A stretch of DNA of 64,000 nucleotides from Novosphingobium sp. KCTC 2891 (GTDB lineage: Bacteria > Pseudomonadota > Alphaproteobacteria > Sphingomonadales > Sphingomonadaceae): NCBI RefSeq assembly GCF_025938155.1, contig NZ_JAPCZG010000009.1:1-64000 (forward strand), written 5' to 3'. Made by a program: the position numbers and the translations under genes. Under the pieces are notes generated by a model. It was not told the DNA's origin. It saw only the letters and a list, made by a program, of their open reading frames with translations, and ran no database searches. Each line of letters begins with the position of its first letter. Position 1 is the first letter of the stretch. Positions 43,839 through 53,010 of the stretch are shown piece after piece.

Positions 43839-43868
43839 CCGGAGCCCCTCACAGACGAGGCGCTCCGG
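43839..43868 (-). terminator. Hairpin between the helicase gene and fecI
   Basis: CCGGAGC (43839-43845) pairs with GCTCCGG (43862-43868). Read on the minus strand it is followed by CATTTTGA, a weak T-run. It lies after the strawberry-notch gene and about 50 bases before the fecI-type start, so it may end the former's transcript. Confidence 0.4.
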
Positions 43869-44073
43869 CGAACAACCGGATTCTGAGAACGTGCTTGAAG
43901 CGCACGCGCCGACACCTTTGGCCCCAAAGGGCTTGGACATACGCACCGGCAATCCGGCTGCGGTTCGCAGCAGAACGAAGAAATCTCTCAAGCGAGGTTC
44001 TCAGGCCTCGGCGCCACCGATGTCCGGCTACGCACTTGAAATCTATGTCAGAAAGATGACCGTGACAAGCCGC

Positions 44074-47000
44074 TCAACCGCGTGTGATCGCCGAAACCAC
44101 GTCCAAAGCGGTTTCAAGCGGTACAAAAAGGCGAGTCTGAAAGCGGATGATCTCGGTAAAGCAGCCTTGCGCCTTGTACCAGTCGAGCCGGGCGACCGAC
44201 CATCCGGTGAGTTCGAGCCGCTGGGCGCCATTGACGAGGCTGCGCTTGAGCGTGAGCGGATCGACACTCGCGACCTCCATCGCGCGGCCCGTGGCAAGCA
44301 CGGCTTCGACAACCACGTGCGGCGCCAGGGGTGCCCCCTCCCCCAGCCCAAGCGCACGGCACAGCGCGGGCACATGCGCTGCCGGAACCTCGCGGCCGAG
44401 CAGCGAGCGCCCGTCACGCGCCGCGATGCGCGAGACGCGAACATGGTCGGAGGGCAACTTGTCCCAGACCGGAAGCAGCAAGCCGGTGGCGAGATGCAGC
44501 CGCTCAATCCTGAGCGATGCCCCGGCCTCGTCGACTTCGCCCTGCCAGCATTCGCGGAAGATCTCATGATCGACCGGCTCCCAATTGCTCTCGGCAAGAT
44601 CGTCGGCGCTCATCCAGGTGCGCTTGAGCGGCCGGATCAGTTCGAACCGGGCGATGCGCGCACCTTCGTCGGTCAGCAGGCTGCGTGCTGGCACGACAAG
44701 TGCGATACGGCCCGACCGCGCATTGCGCACCGGGCGGTGCTGCGGATCAGCGGGAGCATGGAGCCCCGCCAAGCGTTCGAACGCCAGTGGTTTGAGGGCG
44801 CGCGCGATTTCAAGCTCGAGGAGATGGGTTGTCGCCCCTGAAATCGTATCGGTGCGCAAGAGTGTGTCGGAGACGATCTCGTAGCGTTCGACCGCGATCG
44901 TTTCGACACCGAGGTCCAGCGTTCCGGCTGCCCGTGCGGCATCGACCCGCGCTTCGACCAGCCCCAGGAATTCATCAAAGATCGCGTTCTGCAAGGCGAT
45001 CGGCAGCGCCAGGATGCGGTTGAGCCAGCGCTGGATCGGGGGAAGGTCATCGGCGAGCGATCCATCCGGGTTCTCGATGGAAAGACCGGTCAGCTCCTGG
45101 AACCGACCCAGTGACACGGCGTCGAGCTTGCCCTGGAACAGCAGGCCGAACCAGCGATGCAGCGCCTCCTTTGCGTAGGAGCTCTCGAGGTTGTCTGCCG
45201 GATCGAACAGGTTCTGACCGCCGGTCTGACGCTGGCCGCGCGTCAGCGCGCCAAGGCTGTCGAGGCGACGGGCGATGGTCGAGATGAAACGTCGCTCTCC
45301 GCGGACGTCGGTCGTGACCGGGCGGAACAAGGGGGCCGATGCCTGATTGGTGCGATTGGTTCGCCCCAGCCCCTGGATCGCCGCGTCGGCACGCCATCCC
45401 GGTTCGAGCAGGAAGTGCACGCGCCGCGCCTGGTTCTTCGCGGCAAGGTCGGCGTGGTAGCTTCGGCCCGTTCCCCCGGCGTCGGAAAAGACCAGGATAC
45501 GCTTGTCGCCGTCCATGAAGGCCCTGGTCTCGACAAGGTTGGCGCGCGGACTGCGCGACTGGAGCTTTTGCCGCCCGTCGGCGCCGATGATCAGACGCCT
45601 GCCGCGCCCCGTCACTTCGGCGACAGCATCAACGCCGAACCGCTCGATGATGGCATCGAGCGCCGGCGCGATCGGCGGGAGGGCACAAAGTTGCTCGATC
45701 ATCCGGTCGCGCGCCGCGACCGCTGCCCGGCACAGCACGGGGTTGCCCTGTTCATCGATCATCGGCTCGGATCGGGGATTGCCGTTCTCGTGGGTGAACA
45801 CCGCCATCAGCCGGACCGGGAAGCTCTTCTCAAGATACAGCACAACCGCTTCGCGCGGTGACAGGTCGATCTCGAGCGCTTCGCGCTCGGCATCGGACAA
45901 GTCGGCGAGCCGCCGATCGAGCATGGCCTCGGAGGTCGAGACGAGTTGGACGACGACGGCATGGTCCGAAGAGAGCGCCGCCTCGATCGCCGGAAGCAGA
46001 CTGGGAAACTTCAGGGAAAGGAGCAATTGCGCGAAGAACCGCTGCTTGGTCCCCTCAAAGATCGACAGGGCAGCGGACTTGGCACCGCTGTTGAGCGTGC
46101 CCCCACCGTCGCTGTCGACAATGCGCGTTGCTTCGAGGGCTTTGCGCAGGTTCGCATGGATCACCGCCCAGGCGTCGGCATAGACGTCGTAGACGGCGAC
46201 CTGATCGGGCGTCAGCGCATGTTCGAGGATCTCGTACTCGACGCCCGCGAAGGAAAGGGCGCGCGCGGTGTAGAGACCCAGTGCCTTCAGGTCGCGCGCG
46301 ACGAGTTCCATGGCCGCGATTCCGCCCTCGCGGATGTCGGCGACGAAAGCCTCGCGGTTGGCGAACGCGGTTTCTGGTCCCCACAGACCCAGCCTTGTCG
46401 CGTAGGCGAGGTTGTTGACGTCCGAAGCGCCGGTGGCCGAGGCATAGAGCACACGGGCACGCGGCAGGAGATTTTGCAGGCGAACCCCGGCCACGCCCTG
46501 TTCCGATCCCTTGACCTTGCCTCGCGAGCCTTCGCCACCCGCCGCGTTGGCCATGGCATGCGCTTCATCGAAGACCAGCACGCCGGAGAAATCTTCCCCC
46601 GCCCACGCGAGAATCTGATCAAGTCGCGTCGCATCGTTCCGGCCTGATCGCAGCGTCGGATAGGTGACGAAGATAATACCATCGCCCATCGCCACCGGGG
46701 CGCCCAGTTTCCATGTGCCCAGAGGCTGGATGTCGATGGGAAGGCCCCCCAATGCGGTCCAGTCCCGCCGCGCATCCTCGAGCAGTGCCTCGTTCTTCGA
46801 CACCCAGATGTGCCTGCGCTCGCCCCTTAGCCAGCGGTCGAGGATGACGCTTGCAACCTGCCTGCCCTTCCCCGCACCGGTGCCATCGCCCAGAAAATAC
46901 CCCATGCGGTAGGCCGCGCCCTCGGCATCGGAGACGAGTGCGCAGCCCTTGTCCTCGGGGCGAAACTTGCCCGGCAGATCGCGCGCATGGGCGCTCGCAG

Positions 47001-48312
47001 CGTAGATCAGCGTTTCGGCCTGTGCTGCGGAAAGCCCTCCATTTTCGATCAGGCCTGCCGGTAACTGCGGAACCTCGGTCGGAATTGGTGCGGTGATCGA
47101 ACCCATCGCCACTGATTCCACCAGAGGCGTCGGATGATCGACCGCGCCGTCGATCCGGATACGGCTCGGCCTGTAGGGTAGATAATGACCAACCTGCTCC
47201 GCGATCGGGGCGGGTTCATTCAAGGCTTCGAATGCGCAGGGCGCTGCCCCCGCCTTCCCCGCGGTGCGTGCCGGTGGCGGGGCAATCGCCGTCCGGCCGG
47301 CCTTGGACAGGATCGGCAATCGCAGCGGCGTTCGCCCCGGCATCGTCCGGTCCGGCTCCGCGCGTTCGCGCGGGGCAATCGCCTCGACCAGTTCGGCAAG
47401 ACGGGCAAGATCACCGGTCCTGGCAATGACGGGCCTGCCCTTCCCCGCGACTTTGTCGATCACGACAAGGCGCGTCGCGATCGATGTGCCATGCCGGACA
47501 AAGGCGCGATCAATCCCAAGGTTGGCCCGCAATATCGAGCCCATTTCGAGGCTCGGCATGAAACGGTGAAGGTCGAACCATTCAGGAAGGATCGCGACCA
47601 GACGCCCGCCGGAGGCCAGTCGCTTCCATGCAGAGCGAACATGGCGCGCCGCGGTCTGGCCATCGTGCCCGCGCTCGATCCCGTGTGAATAGGGCGGATT
47701 CATCAGCACAACCGACGGCAACAACGCGGGATCGAGGAGATCGTCGATCAGTTCGCCATCGTGCCCGCTGATCGTGGCGTCAGGGAAGATGTACCCAAGG
47801 CACTCGCGCCGAAGCGGCGAGATTTCGTTGAGCACAAGGCGCGCACCCGCCTTTGCGGCCCAGACTGCCAACATGCCCGTGCCCGCCGAAGGTTCAAGCA
47901 CGCAGTCCGTCTGCTTCAGCCCCGCAGCCCTCGTGGCAAGCCAGGCGAGGCGTGGCGGTGTTGCGAACTGCTGGAGTTCGATCTGCTCCTCGCTGCGCAC
48001 CGTCTGGTTTGGCACCAGGCCCGCGGCGATCTCAAGCAGGCCCTCGACGACCACCGGGAGCGACGCGACACTAAGGCGCGGATTGTCCCGCAGCCACAGC
48101 ACCTGCCCCAGTTCGAGCGCAGCATGGGCATCGCGCACCGACCAGCGCCCTTCGGCATCGCTGCCGCCGAACGCCGTCGCCATGATCGAATTGAGGACGC
48201 CGCGATCAACCCGCTGGATCGCGGTGAGACGTGCGGCAACCGCGCGGGCGGCGACCAGCATCAGCGGCTCGGCAGGAACATCGAAAGCAAGGGCAAGACT
48301 GGAACCGGACAT
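44074..48312 (-). CDS. Methyltransferase / strawberry-notch helicase fusion
   Basis: A 1412-residue plasmid protein. The N-terminal third is a class I SAM methyltransferase of the N6-adenine type (LEPSAGTGMLAVWA; VVLMNPPYS). The rest is a strawberry-notch (SNO) superfamily II helicase: GDGTGAGKGRQVAS (Walker A), VLVFDEAHAMANA (DEAH), LYASATGAS and QGLGRTNRTNQ (motif VI). Such fusions are frequent on large conjugative plasmids and phages; they may modify or protect plasmid DNA on entry. AGGAGG lies just before the ATG, after structured leader copy 3. Confidence 0.9.
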   Translation of the reverse strand: MSGSSLALAFDVPAEPLMLVAARAVAARLTAIQRVDRGVLNSIMATAFGGSDAEGRWSVRDAHAALELGQVLWLRDNPRLSVASLPVVVEGLLEIAAGLVPNQTVRSEEQIELQQFATPPRLAWLATRAAGLKQTDCVLEPSAGTGMLAVWAAKAGARLVLNEISPLRRECLGYIFPDATISGHDGELIDDLLDPALLPSVVLMNPPYSHGIERGHDGQTAARHVRSAWKRLASGGRLVAILPEWFDLHRFMPSLEMGSILRANLGIDRAFVRHGTSIATRLVVIDKVAGKGRPVIARTGDLARLAELVEAIAPRERAEPDRTMPGRTPLRLPILSKAGRTAIAPPPARTAGKAGAAPCAFEALNEPAPIAEQVGHYLPYRPSRIRIDGAVDHPTPLVESVAMGSITAPIPTEVPQLPAGLIENGGLSAAQAETLIYAASAHARDLPGKFRPEDKGCALVSDAEGAAYRMGYFLGDGTGAGKGRQVASVILDRWLRGERRHIWVSKNEALLEDARRDWTALGGLPIDIQPLGTWKLGAPVAMGDGIIFVTYPTLRSGRNDATRLDQILAWAGEDFSGVLVFDEAHAMANAAGGEGSRGKVKGSEQGVAGVRLQNLLPRARVLYASATGASDVNNLAYATRLGLWGPETAFANREAFVADIREGGIAAMELVARDLKALGLYTARALSFAGVEYEILEHALTPDQVAVYDVYADAWAVIHANLRKALEATRIVDSDGGGTLNSGAKSAALSIFEGTKQRFFAQLLLSLKFPSLLPAIEAALSSDHAVVVQLVSTSEAMLDRRLADLSDAEREALEIDLSPREAVVLYLEKSFPVRLMAVFTHENGNPRSEPMIDEQGNPVLCRAAVAARDRMIEQLCALPPIAPALDAIIERFGVDAVAEVTGRGRRLIIGADGRQKLQSRSPRANLVETRAFMDGDKRILVFSDAGGTGRSYHADLAAKNQARRVHFLLEPGWRADAAIQGLGRTNRTNQASAPLFRPVTTDVRGERRFISTIARRLDSLGALTRGQRQTGGQNLFDPADNLESSYAKEALHRWFGLLFQGKLDAVSLGRFQELTGLSIENPDGSLADDLPPIQRWLNRILALPIALQNAIFDEFLGLVEARVDAARAAGTLDLGVETIAVERYEIVSDTLLRTDTISGATTHLLELEIARALKPLAFERLAGLHAPADPQHRPVRNARSGRIALVVPARSLLTDEGARIARFELIRPLKRTWMSADDLAESNWEPVDHEIFRECWQGEVDEAGASLRIERLHLATGLLLPVWDKLPSDHVRVSRIAARDGRSLLGREVPAAHVPALCRALGLGEGAPLAPHVVVEAVLATGRAMEVASVDPLTLKRSLVNGAQRLELTGWSVARLDWYKAQGCFTEIIRFQTRLFVPLETALDVVSAITRG

Positions 48313-48376
48313 GGGACCTCCTGACGAGGCCCCTGAACCTGCGAGGCCTCAGCCTCCCCTTCCCCCCTCCCCTTCC
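48313..48376 (-). promoter_or_regulatory. Structured 5' leader, copy 3 (strawberry-notch gene)
   Basis: A purine-rich block (GGGGAGGGGGGAAGGGGAGG on the minus strand) is followed by stem GAGGCC/GGCCTC (plus-strand 48345-48350 with 48326-48331), then GTCAGGAGG and the ATG. It overlaps the 3' end of the Toprim gene, whose Gly-rich tail is encoded by the purine-rich block. Confidence 0.45.
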
Positions 48377-49248
48377 GAAGGATTGGACGCATCATGGTTT
48401 GCTGCCGCCATCAGGACATCGTTCCAGTCCTGGCCGCCAATCGGCGGGCAATGGGTGAACATCGTCCTTCCGCGCCTGCCATGCGCAGCGCGTGCCCGAG
48501 TTTCCGCAAGCCTTCCGCCCTTGTCGGCATCGATGAACAGGTGAAGTTCGGTGACGCAGTCGGGGATCGCAACCTTGCCGAAACGTTCGTTGCCGAGCGT
48601 GGCCCAGCACGGAATGCCGAATATCTGCGTGGCGGACAGAGCCGTCTCGATGCCTTCCGCCAGTCCCAATCTGCTGGCGACAGCCCCACCAAGGCGGACG
48701 GCGCCTTCCCCGAGATGTCCGAGCGCACGCTTGGGTGTATCGACCTTTGCCACCCGGTCCGTTTCCGTATCGAGGAAGGTGCGATGGATGGCGACCAGCG
48801 CGTCGTTCGAACGCACCGCACCAACGATCGCAGGATAAAAGACCGTCAGGGGACGAGGGTAAAGTGGGCAGCGGGGATGGAAACGCAGCTCTGGCGGCAG
48901 GATTGCGAGGTTTCGATCAGCGAGATACCGCTCGCCAACAGTCCCCTCAAGGTGTCGCGCCGCCCGCCACAGGCGCAACCAGTTGCCCTCTCGGGCCGGT
49001 TCGAACTTCAAAGGGGGTGCATGGGAGCACAGGGGGATGCGCCGCAATTCTCGCATGATCGACCTGCGGTCACATCCTGCGAAACACGTCACGAGGATCG
49101 TGTGATCCCCTTGGCGGATCGATAGGCTTGGGGTTCGATCATCATGTGCGGGGCATCGGCACATGGCACAGTCTCCATGCCATCTCCCTTTGAGGGCACG
49201 TACAAGATCGAGAGTGGCCTGCGTTGGTCTGTGTGCGGTCCGCGGCAT
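48349..49248 (-). CDS. CHC2 zinc-finger / Toprim primase-like protein
   Basis: A 299-residue protein with an N-terminal CHC2-type zinc finger (CRCPAHDDRTPSLSI; VTCFAGCD) as in DnaG primases and a C-terminal Toprim domain (LAEGIETALSATQIFG with the metal-binding Glu; LHLFIDADKGG with the Asp pair). It lacks the DnaG core and helicase-binding domains, typical of plasmid and phage primase-like proteins that may prime the incoming strand. It precedes the strawberry-notch gene by 36 bases on the same strand. Confidence 0.9.
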   Translation of the reverse strand: MPRTAHRPTQATLDLVRALKGRWHGDCAMCRCPAHDDRTPSLSIRQGDHTILVTCFAGCDRRSIMRELRRIPLCSHAPPLKFEPAREGNWLRLWRAARHLEGTVGERYLADRNLAILPPELRFHPRCPLYPRPLTVFYPAIVGAVRSNDALVAIHRTFLDTETDRVAKVDTPKRALGHLGEGAVRLGGAVASRLGLAEGIETALSATQIFGIPCWATLGNERFGKVAIPDCVTELHLFIDADKGGRLAETRARAAHGRRGRTMFTHCPPIGGQDWNDVLMAAANHDASNPSEGEGGRGG

Positions 49249-49440
49249 GATTACGCTTCCTTCCGCTTCACGCCCCCGCCTCTGCTCTCTCCCAGTTCGG
49301 TGGAAAACTTTGCCCGCGATTTCGGCTCTTCAGTTGCAAGGGATTAGCATCGCTCGAACGCGAATCGCGCCAACCGATGTCCCGGACAAGGCACGTCCAA
49401 TTCGCTGTGTCGGCATTGAAGGCGGCGATTCTAGCCAAAT

Positions 49441-49469
49441 TTGACTAACCCTCACCAATTTGCCATACA
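49441..49469 (+). promoter_or_regulatory. Candidate promoter of the parAB operon
   Basis: TTGACT (49441-49446) and CATACA (49464-49469) are separated by 17 bases, 77 bases before the parA start. Several short GCCAAATTT/GCCAATTTC repeats nearby could be repressor sites for ParA. Confidence 0.4.
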
Positions 49470-49545
49470 TGTCCGGGATCATAGCCAATTTCATGGCATT
49501 TTTCACGAACCGGCGCAATTTCCGGGCTCAAAGAGGGACACTCTC

Positions 49546-50742
49546 ATGCTTTCGGGACAGATTCTCGATGCGATGATTACGTCTTGTGAGAATGCCAAGA
49601 CCGTCTTGCGCCAGGCGGCTATCGATCCTTCTGACCGCAAGATGCTCAACATTGCCATGGGCGCTACCATCGCGGCCGAATTCCTCGGCCGCACACCTGA
49701 AGCTTTGTCAAAAGCAGAAGCGCGCGGTCGCCTGCCTGCACCAAAAACCGCCTCAAACGGGCGCCGAATCTACACTGTCGACGACCTCATCGCCATTCGC
49801 GAAGCCCTTGGCATCAAGATGGGCAAATTGCCCGACGAACGCGCAGTTGTCGTAGCTGTCCAGAACTTCAAGGGCGGCGTCAGCAAGTCGACCACCGCGA
49901 AGCACTTGGCGGATTACCTCGCGCTGCGCGGGTACAAGGTGCTGGTCGTTGATTGTGATCCGCAGGCCTCGATGAGCGTCATGTTCGACGTCAATCTCGA
50001 AGCCTTGGTGGAAGAGGTTCACACCCTTTCGAACTTCCTGTCCCCGCGGATCGACGAAGCGGACTCGCTTCGCAAGACGATCCGTAAGACGGCTTGGCCG
50101 AATATCGACATCTGCCCTGCGAACCTGGGTCTGCAAGATACCGAATGGGAACTGACTGCGACGATCGAGGAAGGTCCAACTGCGATTGCAGGTGCGTTCC
50201 GCATGCTGCGTGTCGGACTTGAGGAGATTCGCCTGGATTACGACGTTGTAATCCTTGATCCGCCGCCGGCCATGGGCTTTCTGGGCGTCAACACGTTGAC
50301 TGCGGCGGACGGCCTGCTGATCCCCGTACCTGCGCGCCAATTGGATTATCTCTCGACGATCCACTTCATGCAGACCTGTCGCGAGGCGATGGATCTGGTC
50401 TCGAAGTTCGACACCTCGATCGATTACGGATTCATCCGCGTGGTCTGCACAATGTTTCAGCCCAGTCGCACCAATGAAGCGCAAATGCTCCAGGTAATGG
50501 AGAAGACGTACGCAGGGCAAATGCTCTCGACGCCCATCCTTCTGTCTGAAGAGATCAAGAATGCCGGCCTGGCAATGTCCTCGATCTACGAGGTCAACAA
50601 ACCCTATGGCTCCCACCAGACCTATGTCCGTTGCCGGGATAACCTGAATATGGTGTTCCGTGAAATCGAGAAGGACATTTGCAAACAATGGCCTTCTCGC
50701 ATGGCCCAGGTCGGGACCGATCGTCTGACGGAGGCGGTATGA
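49546..50742 (+). CDS. parA: Plasmid partition ATPase ParA
   Basis: A 398-residue type Ia ParA: an N-terminal helix-turn-helix part that would bind its own operator (TIAAEFLGRTPEALSKAEAR) and a deviant Walker ATPase (QNFKGGVSKSTTAKHLADYL; VLVVDCDPQASMS; VVILDPPPAMG). It moves plasmid copies along the nucleoid with ParB and usually represses the operon. GAGGG precedes the ATG at 49546. It overlaps parB by 4 bases (ATGA). Confidence 0.94.
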   Translation: MLSGQILDAMITSCENAKTVLRQAAIDPSDRKMLNIAMGATIAAEFLGRTPEALSKAEARGRLPAPKTASNGRRIYTVDDLIAIREALGIKMGKLPDERAVVVAVQNFKGGVSKSTTAKHLADYLALRGYKVLVVDCDPQASMSVMFDVNLEALVEEVHTLSNFLSPRIDEADSLRKTIRKTAWPNIDICPANLGLQDTEWELTATIEEGPTAIAGAFRMLRVGLEEIRLDYDVVILDPPPAMGFLGVNTLTAADGLLIPVPARQLDYLSTIHFMQTCREAMDLVSKFDTSIDYGFIRVVCTMFQPSRTNEAQMLQVMEKTYAGQMLSTPILLSEEIKNAGLAMSSIYEVNKPYGSHQTYVRCRDNLNMVFREIEKDICKQWPSRMAQVGTDRLTEAV

Positions 50743-51809
50743 GCGGCGTGGGCGGCAAGCGTCGGAGTCTTTTGGCCAACGCTATCGAAAGCATTGGCAC
50801 CTCCCCTCCTGCGACGAGCGCGTCGGTTGCGAGTGAAGACAAGGCGCCAGTTGTTGTCGACAAGCCTGTAGATGATCAAGTCACGCCGTCATTCCTTGAA
50901 CGGCGCGGCCTTGCTTTTGACGAGATCGCCAGGACCGTCAAACGCCCCACTCTCCGGCTCAAGCCGTCGGAGTGTTCGATCTGGCCTGGCAACGCACGCG
51001 ACCATGCTGCGTTGAGCTACGACCGTTGCGCCACATTGATTGAATCCATCCGCGAGGAAGGGACCAATCGAGAACCCGTCGTTGTGCGTCGAACGCCAAA
51101 CGCCGAACGGCAGTACGAATTGATTGTTGGCACGCGACGCCACTTTTCCGTGAGCTGGTTGAATGCCAACAATCACTCCGAGATCGATCTTATCGCCCGG
51201 ATCGAGAGCCTCGACGATGAAGCGGCATTTCGCCTCGCAGATCTGGAGAACCGTGAGCGCGAGGACGTCACCGATCTCGAGCGGGCGCGGAATTATCGGC
51301 ACGCCATCGACGCCTACTACCACGGCGTCCGCACCAAGATGGCTGAGCGTCTGGCTATTCCGAAGCAGAACCTGCACAATCTGCTGCAATTGGCTGAATT
51401 GCCTGACGAGGTCGTCGCGGCGTTCGCGGAGCCAGGCGATCTGAAGATCCGACACGGTATGCGTCTTTCCCCCTTGCTGAAAGACGATACGCGTCGTGAG
51501 ATTATTCTTGAGGAAGCGCGTGCGATTTTCGAGGAGCAGCGCGCTCTCAGGGAGGGAGGGGCCGATAAGATCGAAGGCAGCAAGGTATGCGAGCGCCTCT
51601 CGAACGCAACCTCCGCACCACGTGTCAAAGCTTCGTCGAAATCGAAGCCTGCACTCAAGTCCAGTTCCGGAAATGAGGTAGGCATCATCCTCGCCGACAC
51701 GCGGACCAAGGGGATCACCATCAACATCAACCCCAAGGCACGAGTGTCCGTTGAAGAGATTCTCGACAGCCTGCGGACGGCAATCGAGAATGCGAAGTTC
51801 GCACGCTGA
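50739..51809 (+). CDS. parB: Plasmid partition protein ParB
   Basis: A 356-residue centromere-binding protein with the ParB N-terminal domain (LIESIREEGTNREPVVVRRT; IVGTRRHFSVSWLN; DLENREREDVTDLERARNYR) and a helix-turn-helix (RTKMAERLAIPKQNLHNLLQ). It loads at parS and spreads to capture ParA. The C-terminal segment probably dimerises. The candidate binding site is the 16-bp palindrome found just downstream and again past rep. Confidence 0.93.
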   Translation: MSGVGGKRRSLLANAIESIGTSPPATSASVASEDKAPVVVDKPVDDQVTPSFLERRGLAFDEIARTVKRPTLRLKPSECSIWPGNARDHAALSYDRCATLIESIREEGTNREPVVVRRTPNAERQYELIVGTRRHFSVSWLNANNHSEIDLIARIESLDDEAAFRLADLENREREDVTDLERARNYRHAIDAYYHGVRTKMAERLAIPKQNLHNLLQLAELPDEVVAAFAEPGDLKIRHGMRLSPLLKDDTRREIILEEARAIFEEQRALREGGADKIEGSKVCERLSNATSAPRVKASSKSKPALKSSSGNEVGIILADTRTKGITININPKARVSVEEILDSLRTAIENAKFAR

Positions 51810-51848
51810 TTTGGTTATTTTTCCATATTTTTCATTTACTTAGATAGC

Positions 51849-51866
51849 GGTAAAACGCGTTTTACC
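51849..51866. promoter_or_regulatory. 18-bp perfect palindrome upstream of rep (parS or rep operator)
   Basis: GGTAAAACGCGTTTTACC is a perfect palindrome 16 bases before the rep ATG. Its inner 16 bases recur exactly at 53685-53700. Position between parB and rep suggests a ParB-binding centromere site or an autorepression site for the Rep protein. Confidence 0.6.
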
Positions 51867-51882
51867 TGTTGCGGGATACGAG

Positions 51883-52995
51883 ATGTCACAAGAGCAGTGT
51901 GACGAAGGCCAGGTCGACCTCTTTCTGCCGCAACTGACGGCCCTTCCCCTGCGCGATCAGCGCGAAACCATGGAACGTCCGTTTTTCTCGCTCTCGAAGC
52001 GCAAGCGGCTCAAGCCTATCGATTACGTCAGCCCCGACGGCAAGATCACAGTCCATGTTTCGGCGAACTCCGAATATGGTCTCGCCACGATCTACGACCT
52101 CGACATTCTAATTTACTGCGCATCGGTGCTGATCGAGCAAAAGCGCCGTGGTTCGAACGATATTCCCCAAACGCTTCACGTCGTGCCCTACGACATGCTG
52201 AAGACGCTCAAGCGCGATGTGGGCGGCAGAGCGTACGATCTGCTGGGCAACACGCTTGACCGACTGCAGTCCACCACAGTGAAAACCAACATTCGCTCTG
52301 GCGACGCTGTCGAAACGACCTTTTCGTGGATCGACAGCTACAGCCAGATCCGCGACCGATCTGGCCAGATCCGCGGCATGCGGATCACCCTGGCCAAATG
52401 GTTTTACGACGGTGTGCTTATGGATGGGGGGGTGCTCGCAATCGACCCTGCCTATTTTGCACTGACTGGTGGCCGTGAACGCTGGCTCTATCGCGTTGCA
52501 CGCAAGCACGCAGGCGGTGCGGGTGCCGATGGATTCGCAATCGCCATGCCTACGCTTTTTGAGAAGTCTGGGGCCGAGGGCGATTACCGTCGCTTCAAAT
52601 TCGAGATCGCGAAGATTGCAAAGGAGAACGGGCTGCCGGGCTATTCGCTCGATCTCGAAATACGAAGCGAAGCGGAGCCCCTGTTGCGCATGACGCGCCG
52701 ACCACAAGAGGCGTCGAAGGAACGGGCCGCCCGCCCTCCCCTGCCCGCTTCCAGGCAGGCGGAAACTGCGCCCCCTGCCCCTGCACCTTCGATCGAATTC
52801 CCTCGCACAGGCCACATTGCACACACTGCATTTGGTGCGATCGCACGCGCAAACCTGCCCTCGCCTCAACGCGACCACGGCATGATTGGTGACGAATTTC
52901 GTGCCTTCTTGCGTCAGCGAGAAATCGCATTCGATGCGCCAAACATCACTCAGATATTTGCGACCTTCTGCTCGAAGCAGCGCACAGCGAACTGA
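51883..52995 (+). CDS. Replication initiator protein (RPA family)
   Basis: A 370-residue initiator of the RPA type found on alphaproteobacterial plasmids: ERPFFSLSKRKRLKPIDYVS, then ATIYDLDILIYCASVLIEQK and the core GGRAYDLLGNTLDRLQSTTV ... GGRERWLYRVARKHAG. It should bind the iterons that follow its gene and melt the origin. A Pro/Ala-rich linker (about residues 275-315) precedes a small C-terminal part. parA-parB-rep order is the standard layout. Confidence 0.92.
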   Translation: MSQEQCDEGQVDLFLPQLTALPLRDQRETMERPFFSLSKRKRLKPIDYVSPDGKITVHVSANSEYGLATIYDLDILIYCASVLIEQKRRGSNDIPQTLHVVPYDMLKTLKRDVGGRAYDLLGNTLDRLQSTTVKTNIRSGDAVETTFSWIDSYSQIRDRSGQIRGMRITLAKWFYDGVLMDGGVLAIDPAYFALTGGRERWLYRVARKHAGGAGADGFAIAMPTLFEKSGAEGDYRRFKFEIAKIAKENGLPGYSLDLEIRSEAEPLLRMTRRPQEASKERAARPPLPASRQAETAPPAPAPSIEFPRTGHIAHTAFGAIARANLPSPQRDHGMIGDEFRAFLRQREIAFDAPNITQIFATFCSKQRTAN

Positions 52996-53010
52996 CGCGC
53001 ACCCTGCCCT

